From positions 1 through 53,874 of the forward strand of contig CAMCYR010000022.1 of NCBI GenBank assembly GCA_945885475.1: DNA of 53,874 nt. Reading direction: 5' to 3'. This document shows positions 1 through 9,120 of the stretch, in pieces (the first letter of the stretch is position 1; the number at the start of each line of letters is the position of its first letter). Made by a program: the position numbers and the translations under genes. The DNA is from Chitinophaga pinensis (lineage in GTDB: Bacteria > Bacteroidota > Bacteroidia > 2-12-FULL-35-15). Below the pieces are notes generated by a model, which saw only the letters and a list, made by a program, of their open reading frames with translations, had not been told where the DNA came from and made no database searches.

Positions 1-1287
1 GAGTTAATTGGCTCTAACCATAGAATTATTAAATCAGACAAACATTCCACAGCCTTTTATAAAAATATATGGGAAACGATAAGTAAGGGTAAAATTTGGC
101 GTGGCGAAATAATAAATACGGCTAAAGATGGTTCAGAATATCATGTAGAAAGTACTATTGTCCCTTTTATGAAAAATGGGAAACCGAAAGAGTATATAGC
201 TATTCGATATGAATCCACTGAAAAAGCAAAATTCAAAAATGAACTAGAAAAACAAAAGCTTTTTTACGAAAACATTTTGAACTACCTACCTGTTGATATT
301 GCTGTTTTTAATCGAAATCATCAATGTCTATATTTAAATAGAGAGGCAGTAAAAGATGATCAATTAAGACAATGGATGATTGGTAAAGATGATTTTGAAT
401 ATGCTGAATTTAAAAATATTTCGAATGATTTCGCGACAGAAAGAAGAACTTTTTTCAGTAAATTATTAGAAACAGGAAACGAAATAACATGGATCGACAA
501 ACAAGTTTCTGGAGAAGAATTAAAATACAAGGAAAGACGTTTTCACAATGTTGAAAGCAGTAAAATAATTATTGGCTATGGTGTAGATGTTACGAATTTT
601 AAGATACAAGAAGAGATTATATCTTCATCATTAATAGAAAAAGAGTCACTTCTTGGAGAAATACACCATCGCGTAAAAAACAATTTGGCATTAATTGATG
701 GGCTAATTGAATTAAAAAAAATATATGAAAAAGATGATTATTTCAAAAATACACTAAGCGATGTTCAGTCACGTATTAAAACAATTGCTTTAGTTCATGA
801 GGAATTATATAAAAATTCGGACTTTGAAAACATTGAACTAAAAAAATACTTAACCGATCTAACAAATTTTCATAAAACGATTTTCTATAAAGCAAATGAA
901 AGTAGAGTAGAATTCACACTCGATATAGGACATATTACAATAGATAACTCCAAATGCATCACTATCGGTCTATTAATAAATGAGTTAATTTCAAATAGCT
1001 TAAAATATGCTTTAATAAATAAAAGAGTAACTGTTGAAATTGAAATACATGATTTAATTGATAATATTATAATAAATTATAAAGATTCAGGCAATGGACT
1101 TCCTGATAAAGTGAAAATAGAAAAAGAATTTGGTTATGGACTAAGACTATTAAACACCTTTACCAAGCAGCTTAAAGGTGAATTTCATTTTAAGGATGAG
1201 AAGCATTTTGGAATACAGATAATTATTCCAAAGGAGAAACACAAAAATAGTAGATTCAATAATTCTATTAGAAATAAAACTGTTTAA
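1..1287 (+). CDS. PAS-containing sensor histidine kinase of the HisKA_2 type, 5' end missing
   Basis: The reading frame is open from base 1, so the gene begins outside the window and the ATG at 169 is internal. The first ~60 codons read as the end of a PAS domain (WRGEIINTAKDGSEYHVEST), followed by a second PAS-like segment. The HisKA_2 dimerisation motif EIHHRVKNN lies near base 660, its histidine being the expected phosphorylation site. A HATPase domain follows, with the N-box INELISNSLKYAL and a G-rich segment DSGNGLP. No transmembrane segment is visible in the part seen, so it may be a soluble sensor. The next gene starts 16 bases downstream and encodes a receiver protein, which is the probable phosphotransfer partner. 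The signal sensed cannot be told. Confidence 0.9.
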   Translation, partial: ELIGSNHRIIKSDKHSTAFYKNIWETISKGKIWRGEIINTAKDGSEYHVESTIVPFMKNGKPKEYIAIRYESTEKAKFKNELEKQKLFYENILNYLPVDIAVFNRNHQCLYLNREAVKDDQLRQWMIGKDDFEYAEFKNISNDFATERRTFFSKLLETGNEITWIDKQVSGEELKYKERRFHNVESSKIIIGYGVDVTNFKIQEEIISSSLIEKESLLGEIHHRVKNNLALIDGLIELKKIYEKDDYFKNTLSDVQSRIKTIALVHEELYKNSDFENIELKKYLTDLTNFHKTIFYKANESRVEFTLDIGHITIDNSKCITIGLLINELISNSLKYALINKRVTVEIEIHDLIDNIIINYKDSGNGLPDKVKIEKEFGYGLRLLNTFTKQLKGEFHFKDEKHFGIQIIIPKEKHKNSRFNNSIRNKTV

Positions 1288-1303
1288 TTTAATTTTTGAA
1301 AAA

Positions 1304-2473
1304 ATGCACAAAAGAATAGTTATAGTTGAAGATAATTTATTGATACAAGAACTTCACAAGCATTACCTCACAAATTTAGGGCATAAAGTAGTTGGTTGCT
1401 TTGAAAAAGGGAACGATGTCATTAATTTTTTCAATGAAGGCAATGAAGCGGATCTTATTTTAATGGATATACGCTTAGAAGATGATATAGACGGAATTCA
1501 AGCAATGGAAGAAATACAAAAATCAATTACTATTCCTGTTGTTTATGTTTCAGCAAATTCTGACGACAGTAATTATGCAAGAGCAGTAAGTACGAATATG
1601 AAAGCTTTTTTGTCAAAACCATTGTCGTCAGAGGATTTAGAAGCAGCATTAAAAAGTCTAAGTAGTTTGACCGATTCTATTTTATATGCAGAGAAAATAC
1701 AAAAATCATTATACCCACAAGTTGATGAGATCAATGGCTATTTTCATAAAAACATATATATAAATAGACCCAAAGATATTATAACTGGCGATTTTTGCTT
1801 TTTTCATAAACAAGAAGAAACAGATGAAATTATAGGTGGGATAGCCGATTGTACAGGACATGGAATCCCAGGAGCATTGTTATCGATTCTCTCCTCTCAT
1901 ATAATTACAACAATTTGTATTCAAAAAAACAATTTAACAGAAATTATAGAAACGCTCGATTTTGAATTAAAAAAAAGTTTATCGCGGGGAAAAAACACAT
2001 ATCAATTAACAGATTCTTTGGATTTGGTGATTTTTAAAATAAAAGCAGAACAATCTGAAATTGAAATTTCAGGATTAAAACGAATTTTAATATATTATAG
2101 CTTTGAAAACAAAACAAACACAGTTATTTATCTAAATGAAAAAAAATCAAAAAATAATACAGCTATTATTAATAACACTATGGACATTGCATCGCCTTTA
2201 ATAACAATTAAATTCCATGAAAATGATATTTTTTACTTTTTTTCTGACGGTATAACGGATCAATTTGGTGGACCTAATGACAAAAAATTAATGAGAACAC
2301 GTCTTTTAGAATTTTTCGATTCTGATATTAACAATCACGATCTGAAGTCAAAACAATTAAATTTAAATCTTTTTTTAAGAAGATGGCAAGGAAGACTAGA
2401 ACAGACAGATGACATGATACTTCTAGGTATTAATCCAAGTAGTTTTGCAAACAATAATAAAAAAAGTAGCTAA
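1304..2473 (+). CDS. Response regulator with SpoIIE-type serine phosphatase output
   Basis: A 389-residue protein. Residues 1-120 are a receiver domain with acidic pocket (VEDN), phospho-acceptor Asp55 in LILMDIRL and the conserved lysine in SKP near 105. From about 125 to the end it is a PPM/SpoIIE-type phosphatase: TGDFCFF (D163), the metal-binding and glycine-rich DCTGHGIPGAL (182-192) and FFSDGITDQFGG near the C-terminus. Such proteins dephosphorylate anti-sigma-factor antagonists or other Ser/Thr phosphoproteins after receiver activation. Together with the upstream kinase it forms a two-component pair. No anti-sigma factor or antagonist gene lies nearby, so the target is elsewhere. Start chosen at the first ATG, 16 bases after the kinase stop. 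Confidence 0.88.
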   Translation: MHKRIVIVEDNLLIQELHKHYLTNLGHKVVGCFEKGNDVINFFNEGNEADLILMDIRLEDDIDGIQAMEEIQKSITIPVVYVSANSDDSNYARAVSTNMKAFLSKPLSSEDLEAALKSLSSLTDSILYAEKIQKSLYPQVDEINGYFHKNIYINRPKDIITGDFCFFHKQEETDEIIGGIADCTGHGIPGALLSILSSHIITTICIQKNNLTEIIETLDFELKKSLSRGKNTYQLTDSLDLVIFKIKAEQSEIEISGLKRILIYYSFENKTNTVIYLNEKKSKNNTAIINNTMDIASPLITIKFHENDIFYFFSDGITDQFGGPNDKKLMRTRLLEFFDSDINNHDLKSKQLNLNLFLRRWQGRLEQTDDMILLGINPSSFANNNKKSS

Positions 2474-2695
2474 AATATTTTTTGTACTAAAAACTTTAGT
2501 AAGCACTGTCTAAATTTAAAAAAATTTAACATAATTAATAGTACTGAAATAAAATCTAACGATATTTTAAAAACTCAGTATTTATCATCAAAAATGTTTA
2601 AAAAAGAATGAAAGTTAGATAGGACTAATTATCAATTAAAGTAGTCGCTTTATTCCAATTTACACACCTAAAACGCAAACAAATATATTTTTTCG

Positions 2696-2703
2696 TACTT
2701 TTG
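2696..2703 (+). promoter_or_regulatory. Bacteroidota -7 promoter element for rpe
   Basis: TACTTTTG matches the Bacteroidota sigma-A -7 consensus TAnnTTTG. Transcription would start near base 2709, which places the in-frame TTG at 2701 upstream of the RNA start and supports ATG 2725 as the translation start, with a leader of about 15 bases. Confidence 0.6.
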
Positions 2704-2724
2704 TGCCTCAAACACTACCAGAAT

Positions 2725-3378
2725 ATGAGTCATTTAATAGCGCCTTCCATTCTATCAGCCGATTTCGCAAACATTCAAAGGGATGTTGAAATGATCAATA
2801 AAAGTGAAGCCGATTGGTTTCATGTTGATATAATGGATGGAATGTTCGTTCCAAATATTTCTTTTGGATTTCCAGTAATTAAAGCGATAAAAAAGCATGC
2901 AACCAAGCCTCTTGATGTGCATTTGATGATTAACGATCCTGACCGTTATTTACAAACATTCAAAGAAGCTGGTGCCGATATATTGACCGTCCATATCGAA
3001 GCATGTCCTCATTTACACAGAACAATACAGGCAATCAAAGCATTGGGAATGAAGGCTGGAGTAGCATTAAATCCGCATACATCTGTGAATCTATTGACTG
3101 ATATTATTGCCGATATCGAGCTTGTTTGTTTAATGAGCGTGAATCCGGGCTTTGGCGGGCAAAAATTTATTGAAAATACCTATCATAAAATATCTTCTTT
3201 AAAAGAAATTGTGCGTGCTACAAAATCAAAAGCCTTAATTGAAATTGATGGTGGTGTGGATCTTAAAAACTATACAAAACTACTTGAAGTTGGTGCAGAT
3301 GTGCTTGTTGCAGGCAATACCGTGTTTTCTTCATCCGATCCGTTGAAAACAATTTCGGATTTGAAGAAGGGGGACTAA
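2725..3378 (+). CDS. rpe: Ribulose-phosphate 3-epimerase
   Basis: The enzyme interconverts D-ribulose 5-phosphate and D-xylulose 5-phosphate in the pentose phosphate pathway. The 217-residue TIM barrel has the usual family length and motifs: IAPSILSADF at the N-terminus, VDIMDGMFVPN with a catalytic Asp and metal-ligand region, DVHLMI, VNPGFGGQKF for phosphate binding, and EIDGGV with the second catalytic Asp. The frame is open to an upstream TTG at 2701, but the promoter box at 2696-2703 and the conserved N-terminus (SHLIAPSIL) favour ATG 2725. It is a single-gene unit and a housekeeping neighbour to the carotenoid operon. Confidence 0.95.
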   Translation: MSHLIAPSILSADFANIQRDVEMINKSEADWFHVDIMDGMFVPNISFGFPVIKAIKKHATKPLDVHLMINDPDRYLQTFKEAGADILTVHIEACPHLHRTIQAIKALGMKAGVALNPHTSVNLLTDIIADIELVCLMSVNPGFGGQKFIENTYHKISSLKEIVRATKSKALIEIDGGVDLKNYTKLLEVGADVLVAGNTVFSSSDPLKTISDLKKGD

Positions 3379-3487
3379 TATCTCGAGAACTGTCGAAATG
3401 AATTAGAAAAAGGACTCTGTGAAATCTGATAAGCGATATGAGACATACTAAAAGATCCTAAAGAACACGATTGAAAAAGACAAACAA

Positions 3488-3524
3488 AAAAAAGAATGAC
3501 ATTGAACAACATTCGTTCTTTTTT
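3488..3524 (+). terminator. Weak AT-rich hairpin downstream of rpe
   Basis: AAAAAAGAA at 3488-3496 can pair with TTCTTTTTT at 3516-3524. An alternative inner pairing is GAATG with CATTC. The hairpin ends in a T run. It lies 110 bases beyond the rpe stop, so it may serve rpe, but its low GC content makes it weak. Confidence 0.3.
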
Positions 3525-3652
3525 AATATGAAACGAATACTGCGGTTTCAGAAACCATGATCAGGAATCGAATTGTAGCAGACAAAAATATTTTTTACAA
3601 TAACAAGATCCTTTGCTCTGGCAATGGAAAACAATAATGAGGAGAAGTTCAG

Positions 3653-5131
3653 GTGTCTAAAAAAAAAGTAATTGTTATAGGAGCTGGATTTGCAGGATTA
3701 TCGGCAGCAACATCCTTATCGCAGCAAGGTTTTGACGTAACCATATTTGAAAAAAACAAGGAATTAGGCGGTAGAGCGCGCAAATTAGAGCTTAACGGTT
3801 TCACGTTCGACATGGGACCCAGCTGGTACTGGATGCCCGATGTATTTGAGAATTACTTTTCGCAATTCAACACGACAGTAGCCGAGCAATACGACCTAAT
3901 CCGCTTAGATCCTTCTTATTCTGTTTTTTTCAGTAAGGAAGATATTATGCGTGTTCCAGCCAATCTGAATGAATTTTATGCACTTTTTGAAAAATACGAA
4001 CCGGGAAGCAGCATTGAATTGAAAAAGTTTTTGGCGGATGCTGAATACAAGTACAACGTGAGTATGAGTGATTTTGTGCACAAACCTAGCCTCAGCATTT
4101 TCGAATTTGTTGATTTGCGGATACTGAATGCGGCTTTAAAAATGGATCTATTCAAGTCGATCAGTAAATACATACACAAACATTTCAAAAGCCCACAGCT
4201 GATCCAACTTTTGGAATTTCCGGTATTATTCCTCGGTGCCAAACCAAATGAAACTCCTGCCCTATATAGCATGATGAACTATGCCGACATTGTATTGGGT
4301 ACCTGGTATCCGATGGGTGGCATGTTCAAAATTGTGGAGGCAATGGTGAATGTTGCAAAACAGCAAGGAGTATGTATTAAAAACGATGAAATTGTTGAGC
4401 GCATAAATATCGACAACGGAATTGCGAAAAGCATTATTTCAAACGGTATTACTTATGAAGCAGATATTATAATTGGTGCCGCGGATTACCATCACGTTGA
4501 ACAAAAATTATTAGAACCTCAATACCGCAATTATTCGGAAAGTTATTGGAAATCCCGCAAAATGGCTCCCTCCTCCCTACTTTATTATCTGGGCATAGAC
4601 AAAACGCTTAAGGGAATGGAGCATCATAATTTATTTTTTGATACATCTTTTGATCTGCATGCAGAAGAAATATATGACCGCCCGCAATGGCCTAGTCAGC
4701 CGCTTTTTTACGCTAAATGCACATCAAAAACAGACAGAACAGTTGCACCCGAGGGAAAAGAAAATTTAGTACTTTTAATTCCGATTGCTGTAAATATTGA
4801 AGATACCGAAGAAATCCGTGAAAAATATTTCAACATCGTCATGGATCGTATGGAACATTTGACCGGACAATCAATAAAGGAACATGTGATCGTAAAAAAG
4901 AGCTATGCTATTAACGACTTTAAGAACGATTATAATTCGTTTGGTGGTAATGCATACGGATTAGCGAATATTTTAAAACAAACAGCAATATTAAAACCAT
5001 CGCTAAAGAATAAAAAGGTACGCAATTTGTATTATGCCGGTCAATTAACCGTTCCGGGACCGGGTGTGCCTCCGAGCATTATTTCAGGGCAAATTGTTGC
5101 AAAAGAGATCGTAAAGAAGTTTGGAATTTAG
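3653..5131 (+). CDS. crtI: Phytoene desaturase CrtI
   Basis: A FAD-dependent desaturase expected to convert phytoene to lycopene. The 492-residue protein opens with a dinucleotide-binding motif (VIGAGFAGLSAATSL, about 6-20) and the GGRAR motif. It continues with FTFDMGPSWYWMPDVFENYF, a segment typical of Bacteroidota CrtI, and ends with a C-terminal FAD-binding region around YYAGQLTVPGPGVPPSIISG. The start is GTG at 3653, preceded by GGAG (3641-3644). An in-frame TGA at 3638 rules out any earlier start. It sits directly upstream of crtB, which distinguishes it from the second CrtI-like enzyme at 9339-10811 whose N-terminus is CrtD-like. It is the first gene of the carotenoid operon. Confidence 0.93.
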   Translation: MSKKKVIVIGAGFAGLSAATSLSQQGFDVTIFEKNKELGGRARKLELNGFTFDMGPSWYWMPDVFENYFSQFNTTVAEQYDLIRLDPSYSVFFSKEDIMRVPANLNEFYALFEKYEPGSSIELKKFLADAEYKYNVSMSDFVHKPSLSIFEFVDLRILNAALKMDLFKSISKYIHKHFKSPQLIQLLEFPVLFLGAKPNETPALYSMMNYADIVLGTWYPMGGMFKIVEAMVNVAKQQGVCIKNDEIVERINIDNGIAKSIISNGITYEADIIIGAADYHHVEQKLLEPQYRNYSESYWKSRKMAPSSLLYYLGIDKTLKGMEHHNLFFDTSFDLHAEEIYDRPQWPSQPLFYAKCTSKTDRTVAPEGKENLVLLIPIAVNIEDTEEIREKYFNIVMDRMEHLTGQSIKEHVIVKKSYAINDFKNDYNSFGGNAYGLANILKQTAILKPSLKNKKVRNLYYAGQLTVPGPGVPPSIISGQIVAKEIVKKFGI

Positions 5132-5155
5132 TTTTTAAAAATCAGAAGTAGAAAA

Positions 5156-5995
5156 ATGAAAGATTTATACAACGATGTGTCTTATAAATGCAGTAAGCTA
5201 GTAACAAAAAGCTACAGCACTTCTTTCTCGTTGGGAGTAAGTCTTTTGCATCGCGACTTTATTATGCCGGTGCATGCCATATATGGTTTTGTCAGATTTG
5301 CTGATGAGATTGTTGACACTTTTCACACGAATAACAAACGTGAATTATTGGATCGTTTCAAAAAAGATACACACGATGCCATCAGAGACAGGATTAGCTT
5401 AAATCCGATTCTCCATAGCTTTCAAGATACAGTAAACAAAAACAACATTGATATAGAGCTGATAGATACATTCTTGAGAAGCATGGAAATGGATCTCGAT
5501 AAAAACAATTACAATCAGGCCGGATACGAGGAATACATATTAGGATCTGCTGAAGTTGTTGGTTTAATGTGTCTGAAGATATTTGTTGAAGGGGATGAAA
5601 AAATGTACTTAAAATTAAAACCGGATGCAATGAAGTTGGGCTCCGCATTTCAAAAGATAAATTTTTTGCGTGATATAAAAGCGGATGTTCATACTTTAGG
5701 AAGGGCTTATTTCCCTGGCTTTGAAATTGAAAATTTTAATGTTGGTACAAAAAAAGAAATTGAAATAGACATACAAAAAGATTTCGATGCCGGTCTGAGA
5801 GGTATAAAAGAACTTCCGAAAAAAGCCCGACTTGGAGTCTATTTGGCATACATTTATTACATTTCGTTGTTCAGAAAAATAAAAAATACGTGTCCTGATA
5901 AAATAATGAATACACGTATTCGGATTTCTAATTCAAAAAAATACATGCTTTTTGTCGGATCTTATTTCAAACACCAATTCAATCTGATAAAATAA
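5156..5995 (+). CDS. crtB: Phytoene synthase CrtB
   Basis: Condenses two geranylgeranyl diphosphates head to head to phytoene, the first committed step of C40 carotenoids. The 279-residue protein has the all-helical squalene/phytoene synthase layout. The first Asp-rich motif is FADEIVDTF (near residue 50) and the second is INFLRDIKAD (near 170), both of which bind magnesium-diphosphate. The length is normal for the family. It lies 24 bases after crtI and its TAA overlaps the next ATG (TAATG), so these genes are translationally coupled. No geranylgeranyl diphosphate synthase is in the window, so the substrate comes from a gene elsewhere. Confidence 0.93.
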   Translation: MKDLYNDVSYKCSKLVTKSYSTSFSLGVSLLHRDFIMPVHAIYGFVRFADEIVDTFHTNNKRELLDRFKKDTHDAIRDRISLNPILHSFQDTVNKNNIDIELIDTFLRSMEMDLDKNNYNQAGYEEYILGSAEVVGLMCLKIFVEGDEKMYLKLKPDAMKLGSAFQKINFLRDIKADVHTLGRAYFPGFEIENFNVGTKKEIEIDIQKDFDAGLRGIKELPKKARLGVYLAYIYYISLFRKIKNTCPDKIMNTRIRISNSKKYMLFVGSYFKHQFNLIK

Positions 5996-6492
5996 TGAAA
6001 CACTACGCTTTGCTTTTGTTGTTGCTTTTTTGCTATGGTGTACGGGCTCAAACTATTTCTGTGGATGCACTAAGAAGAGAGTACCAACATGTGTATTCAG
6101 ATAGTGTGACATGTGCTAAACTATACAGCCGTATCAACAAAACCAGCAATTCGGATGTTATAACAAATGCATATAGAGGAGCTATTTCTATTTCAATGGC
6201 CAATCATTCAAAAGAAAAAAAGGAAAAATTAAAACTGTTTAACACAGGAAAAAAAATGCTTGAAGAATCAATTGCAGCTGACAGTTCAAACATTGAACTG
6301 CGCTTTATACGCTTCACAATACAAACCAATTGTCCGAAAGTATTAAGATACAACAAAGAAATCGCTTCCGACAAGAGTTTTATTTTAAAAAACTATTCAT
6401 CTTTATTGAATGTTGCTATAAAAAAAATGATCGTTTCCTTTTTTAATCAAAGTAACTCTGTAACAGATGCAGAAAGACAAAAACTTAAATAA
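5995..6492 (+). CDS. Small secreted protein of the carotenoid operon, function unknown
   Basis: A 165-residue protein with a signal peptide (basic start, then a leucine run, then cleavage probably after VRAQ). The mature part contains repeated helical segments with a TPR-like flavour: a YSRINKT region, residues around 65-105 with EKLKLFNTGKKMLEESI, and then ADSSNIELRFIRF. No catalytic motif is visible. It overlaps crtB by one base and abuts the CruF-like gene exactly, so it is expressed with the pigment enzymes. A periplasmic or membrane-associated accessory role is possible but is only inferred from position. Confidence 0.75.
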   Translation: MKHYALLLLLLFCYGVRAQTISVDALRREYQHVYSDSVTCAKLYSRINKTSNSDVITNAYRGAISISMANHSKEKKEKLKLFNTGKKMLEESIAADSSNIELRFIRFTIQTNCPKVLRYNKEIASDKSFILKNYSSLLNVAIKKMIVSFFNQSNSVTDAERQKLK

Positions 6493-7131
6493 ATGACAGA
6501 GCAACAAAAAGATATGCGACTTTTTGTGTCCACGATCATACTTGTTATTATTCACATAGTAGGGATTATTGGTATTCACTCACCTCTGAGGGATTTATTT
6601 TTAATGCTGACTCCTTTTAACCTGATCATGTGCATTGTGTTATTGTTTATTAATCATTCAAACTTTAATAAATCATTTTTCCTTTTTTGTTTCATTACCT
6701 TTTTTATCAGTTTTTTTATTGAAGTAGCAGGTGTTTTTACAGGTATTGTTTTCGGAAACTATTCATATGGAAAAACACTCGGACTAAAAGCATTGGATGT
6801 TCCTATAATTATCGGAGCTAACTGGATGATGCTGATCTACTGCGTTGGAATGATTTGTAACAAAATAAAAACATCTGTATTTTTAAAAAGCCTCATTGGA
6901 TCGTCGATACTCGTTATTTTTGACTATGTACTTGAGCCAGTTGCCATAAAATACAATTACTGGGCATGGCATCCAGCCAATGTACCGCTACAAAACTATT
7001 TAGGGTGGTTTGTAGTTTCCTTCTTACTACTGCTTCTTTTTAATTTTTTAAATTTCACAAAAAATAACAAATTGGCTCAGTCGTTGTTTATTATTCAATT
7101 TGTTTTTTTTATTTTACTTGCCTTGTTTTAA
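6493..7131 (+). CDS. cruF: CruF-like carotenoid 1,2-hydratase (DUF422 family)
   Basis: A 212-residue polytopic membrane protein with about six hydrophobic segments. The conserved core around residues 75-115 (EVAGVFTGIVFGNYSYG, then a glycine-rich ANWMMLIYCVG) and the later region FDYVLEPVAIKYNYWAW are typical of the CruF/DUF422 family. CruF adds water across the terminal double bond of an acyclic carotenoid end, giving a 1'-hydroxy group. The start ATG follows the previous stop codon with no gap. With the cyclase next to it and the CrtD-like desaturase nearby, it fits a route from lycopene through gamma-carotene to a 1'-hydroxylated monocyclic carotenoid. The family call is good; the exact substrate is inferred. 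Confidence 0.82.
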   Translation: MTEQQKDMRLFVSTIILVIIHIVGIIGIHSPLRDLFLMLTPFNLIMCIVLLFINHSNFNKSFFLFCFITFFISFFIEVAGVFTGIVFGNYSYGKTLGLKALDVPIIIGANWMMLIYCVGMICNKIKTSVFLKSLIGSSILVIFDYVLEPVAIKYNYWAWHPANVPLQNYLGWFVVSFLLLLLFNFLNFTKNNKLAQSLFIIQFVFFILLALF

Positions 7132-7150
7132 CGACTAAAATCCTGAATCA

Positions 7151-7828
7151 ATGCATTTCACTTATGTTTTCATACTCGCCTTCACCCTCTCCTACCCGCT
7201 TTACAAAAGTTTTGAAAGCAGAGTGCAGTTTTATAAAAAGTGGCGTTTTTTGTTCCCTGCAATATTCATCAGCGCCATTGTCTTCATTGCCTGGGACATT
7301 TGGTTTGCGGATAAATCTGTTTGGAGTTTTAACAGAGATTACCTCTTAGGTTTTTTCATTGCAGGGCTTCCCATCGAGGAGTGGCTCTTTTTCTTTATTA
7401 CTCCTTTTTCCTGTGTCTTTATTTATGAGGTACTCAACTATTTTGTAAAAAAAGATATTATAGCTCCGTATGCGAAAGGAATTTCAATTACACTTATAAG
7501 TGCCTTACTTATCCTTGGTATTATGAATACATCGCGGATGTATACCTCCATTACATTTATAACATTGGCACTTGTACTTTTTGTACTTCAATTCATTTTT
7601 AAATCAAGCTACCTCCCTCGTTTCTATCTAACATGGGCCGTTTGTATGATTCCATTTTTGATTGTAAACGGAATGCTTACAGCCTTTCCGGTGATCAGAT
7701 ACAACGAACTGCATATTTTAAATGTACGTATCTTTACAATCCCAATAGAGGATGTATTTTATGGAATGCTGAATACATTGCTGGTTATTGCCATTTATGA
7801 ATACCTTAAAACAAAAAACAATGAATAA
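7151..7828 (+). CDS. crtY: Lycopene cyclase of the fused CrtYc-CrtYd type
   Basis: A 225-residue membrane protein formed by two homologous halves, as in heterodimeric CrtYc and CrtYd fused in one chain. Each half carries the signature PxE(E/D) motif: GLPIEEWLFFF near residue 75 and IPIEDVFYGM near 200. These acidic residues are taken to be catalytic. The enzyme closes a beta-ionone ring on lycopene. It belongs to the operon, 19 bases after the CruF-like gene, and its last codons overlap the start of the next gene (ATGA). This cyclase type combined with CruF is the usual arrangement in Bacteroidota that make monocyclic carotenoids such as saproxanthin or flexixanthin. Confidence 0.88.
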   Translation: MHFTYVFILAFTLSYPLYKSFESRVQFYKKWRFLFPAIFISAIVFIAWDIWFADKSVWSFNRDYLLGFFIAGLPIEEWLFFFITPFSCVFIYEVLNYFVKKDIIAPYAKGISITLISALLILGIMNTSRMYTSITFITLALVLFVLQFIFKSSYLPRFYLTWAVCMIPFLIVNGMLTAFPVIRYNELHILNVRIFTIPIEDVFYGMLNTLLVIAIYEYLKTKNNE

Positions 7829-8417
7829 AATAGTAGTAACCATCATTTTAATCGCGAGCTGCAACGTATTGTTTTCACAAAATCCTACAGGCTCGGAGCT
7901 TTTAGAGTTCAACAAATCGAGAAATAAAAAATCGAAAATAGGTTTACAAATATTGGGTGGATGGGCATTGGCCAACATGGGAGCAAGCGCTTTTTTGTAT
8001 ACAAAGGCAGACGGTGTTGATAAATCATTCCATGAAATGAATGTGATGTGGAATGGTGTAAATGCAATTATCGTAGGTACTGGCTTATTGCCAAAAGAAA
8101 AAAACGACATCAACCTTTCAAAAACGCTGAAGTGGCAAAGTAATACCGAAGCAATCTACATTGCCAATGCAGCAATAGATCTGGTATACTGTACGTCGGG
8201 ATTATATCTTACTGAAAAAGCAAAAACAAGTACTAAATATCAAGACAAATTTAAAGGCTGGGGAAATTCGTTGGCATATAATGGAGGCTTTCTTTTTATT
8301 TTGGATACTGGAATGTTTATTGTGCACAAACGAAATGGGAAAAAGTTATCTGGAATGATGGACAAGATCAATATCACAACAGGGCTTACTTCGATTAAGA
8401 TTTCTGTTCATATTTAA
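7821..8417 (+). CDS. Secreted or membrane hypothetical protein at the end of the carotenoid operon
   Basis: A 198-residue protein whose ATG overlaps the cyclase stop (7826-7828). An in-frame start at 7788 exists, but the signal-peptide-like MNKIVVTIILIASCNVLFSQ begins at 7821 and is preferred. After the signal there are two or three moderately hydrophobic glycine-rich segments (LQILGGWALANMGASAF, then NGVNAIIVGTGLL, then a region ending in GGFLFILDTGMFIV). It could be a small helical membrane protein. No catalytic motif is recognised. Overlap with the cyclase says it is co-expressed with pigment genes, and nothing more can be concluded. Confidence 0.7.
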   Translation: MNKIVVTIILIASCNVLFSQNPTGSELLEFNKSRNKKSKIGLQILGGWALANMGASAFLYTKADGVDKSFHEMNVMWNGVNAIIVGTGLLPKEKNDINLSKTLKWQSNTEAIYIANAAIDLVYCTSGLYLTEKAKTSTKYQDKFKGWGNSLAYNGGFLFILDTGMFIVHKRNGKKLSGMMDKINITTGLTSIKISVHI

Positions 8418-8620
8418 TTTTTTTCTAACGTTGAATAAATTAGTTATTGAAGAAAAAATCTTCTATACCACAAACGCAGTTTGACATAAGAAAACCCTTA
8501 CTATGAATAATTTGTTTTGTTTCATCCTCTCAATAAAATCACTAAGTGAGGATACCATTGATTATGACCATGAAACAAAAAGACATTGCAATGACTAAAT
8601 TTTATTCTAATTTAAAAGCT

Positions 8621-9049
8621 ATGAACAAAATAACCGGATTATTATTCCTTGCACTTTTCCTGAATACATCTTTAGGATTTTCTCAAACACCTATATCAAA
8701 AACAAAACAAGTTATAAAACCAGCTCTTTCTGAAAAAGACCTGATGATGTGCGATAAAGAATGGCATACAATTTCTGTTGAAGAATGGGGTGTTGTGACA
8801 AAACCTCCTGGCGAAAAAAATGTTCAGGACATGCTTAAATTGACTGCCGATGGTTCATTTGAACTTATCCTGTTTGGAATAAAAAAATCAGGTACATGGA
8901 AAAAATCAGGAGAATATATCTATTTTACTGATGTCCTTTCGAAAGGAAAGTTTAGCTATAAAATCCTTCTTGTCGAAGCTTCAAAATTGAAAGTAGATCA
9001 TTTCAGTGAAGAAGAGGGGCATTCAATATTTGAAATGGAATCTAAATAA
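8621..9049 (+). CDS. Small secreted lipocalin-like protein
   Basis: A 142-residue protein starting at ATG 8621, where a clear signal peptide begins (MNKITGLLFLALFLNTSLGF then SQ). Earlier in-frame starts at 8546 (GTG), 8564, 8570 and 8591 would put charged residues before the signal. The mature part resembles the small lipocalin-like Bacteroidota family: KEWHTISVEEWG, a beta strand with LTADGSFELILFG, a GTWKKSGEYIYF strand, and more beta strands to the end. Ligand and function are unknown. It follows the carotenoid operon by about 200 bases and is probably a separate transcription unit. Confidence 0.6.
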   Translation: MNKITGLLFLALFLNTSLGFSQTPISKTKQVIKPALSEKDLMMCDKEWHTISVEEWGVVTKPPGEKNVQDMLKLTADGSFELILFGIKKSGTWKKSGEYIYFTDVLSKGKFSYKILLVEASKLKVDHFSEEEGHSIFEMESK

Positions 9050-9120
9050 AAAAAGTAAGTAGAGCATCTCTGATTCACAAACGACATTGAAATAAGGAAT
9101 GAAGTTCAATACAAAAAAAA

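Noticed and set aside
169-1287. Complete kinase starting at ATG 169
   Set aside because: The frame is open to base 1 and the preceding codons encode a PAS domain, so the gene is cut by the window edge.
2701-2724. TTG start for rpe
   Set aside because: It overlaps the promoter's TAnnTTTG box; ATG 2725 matches the family N-terminus.
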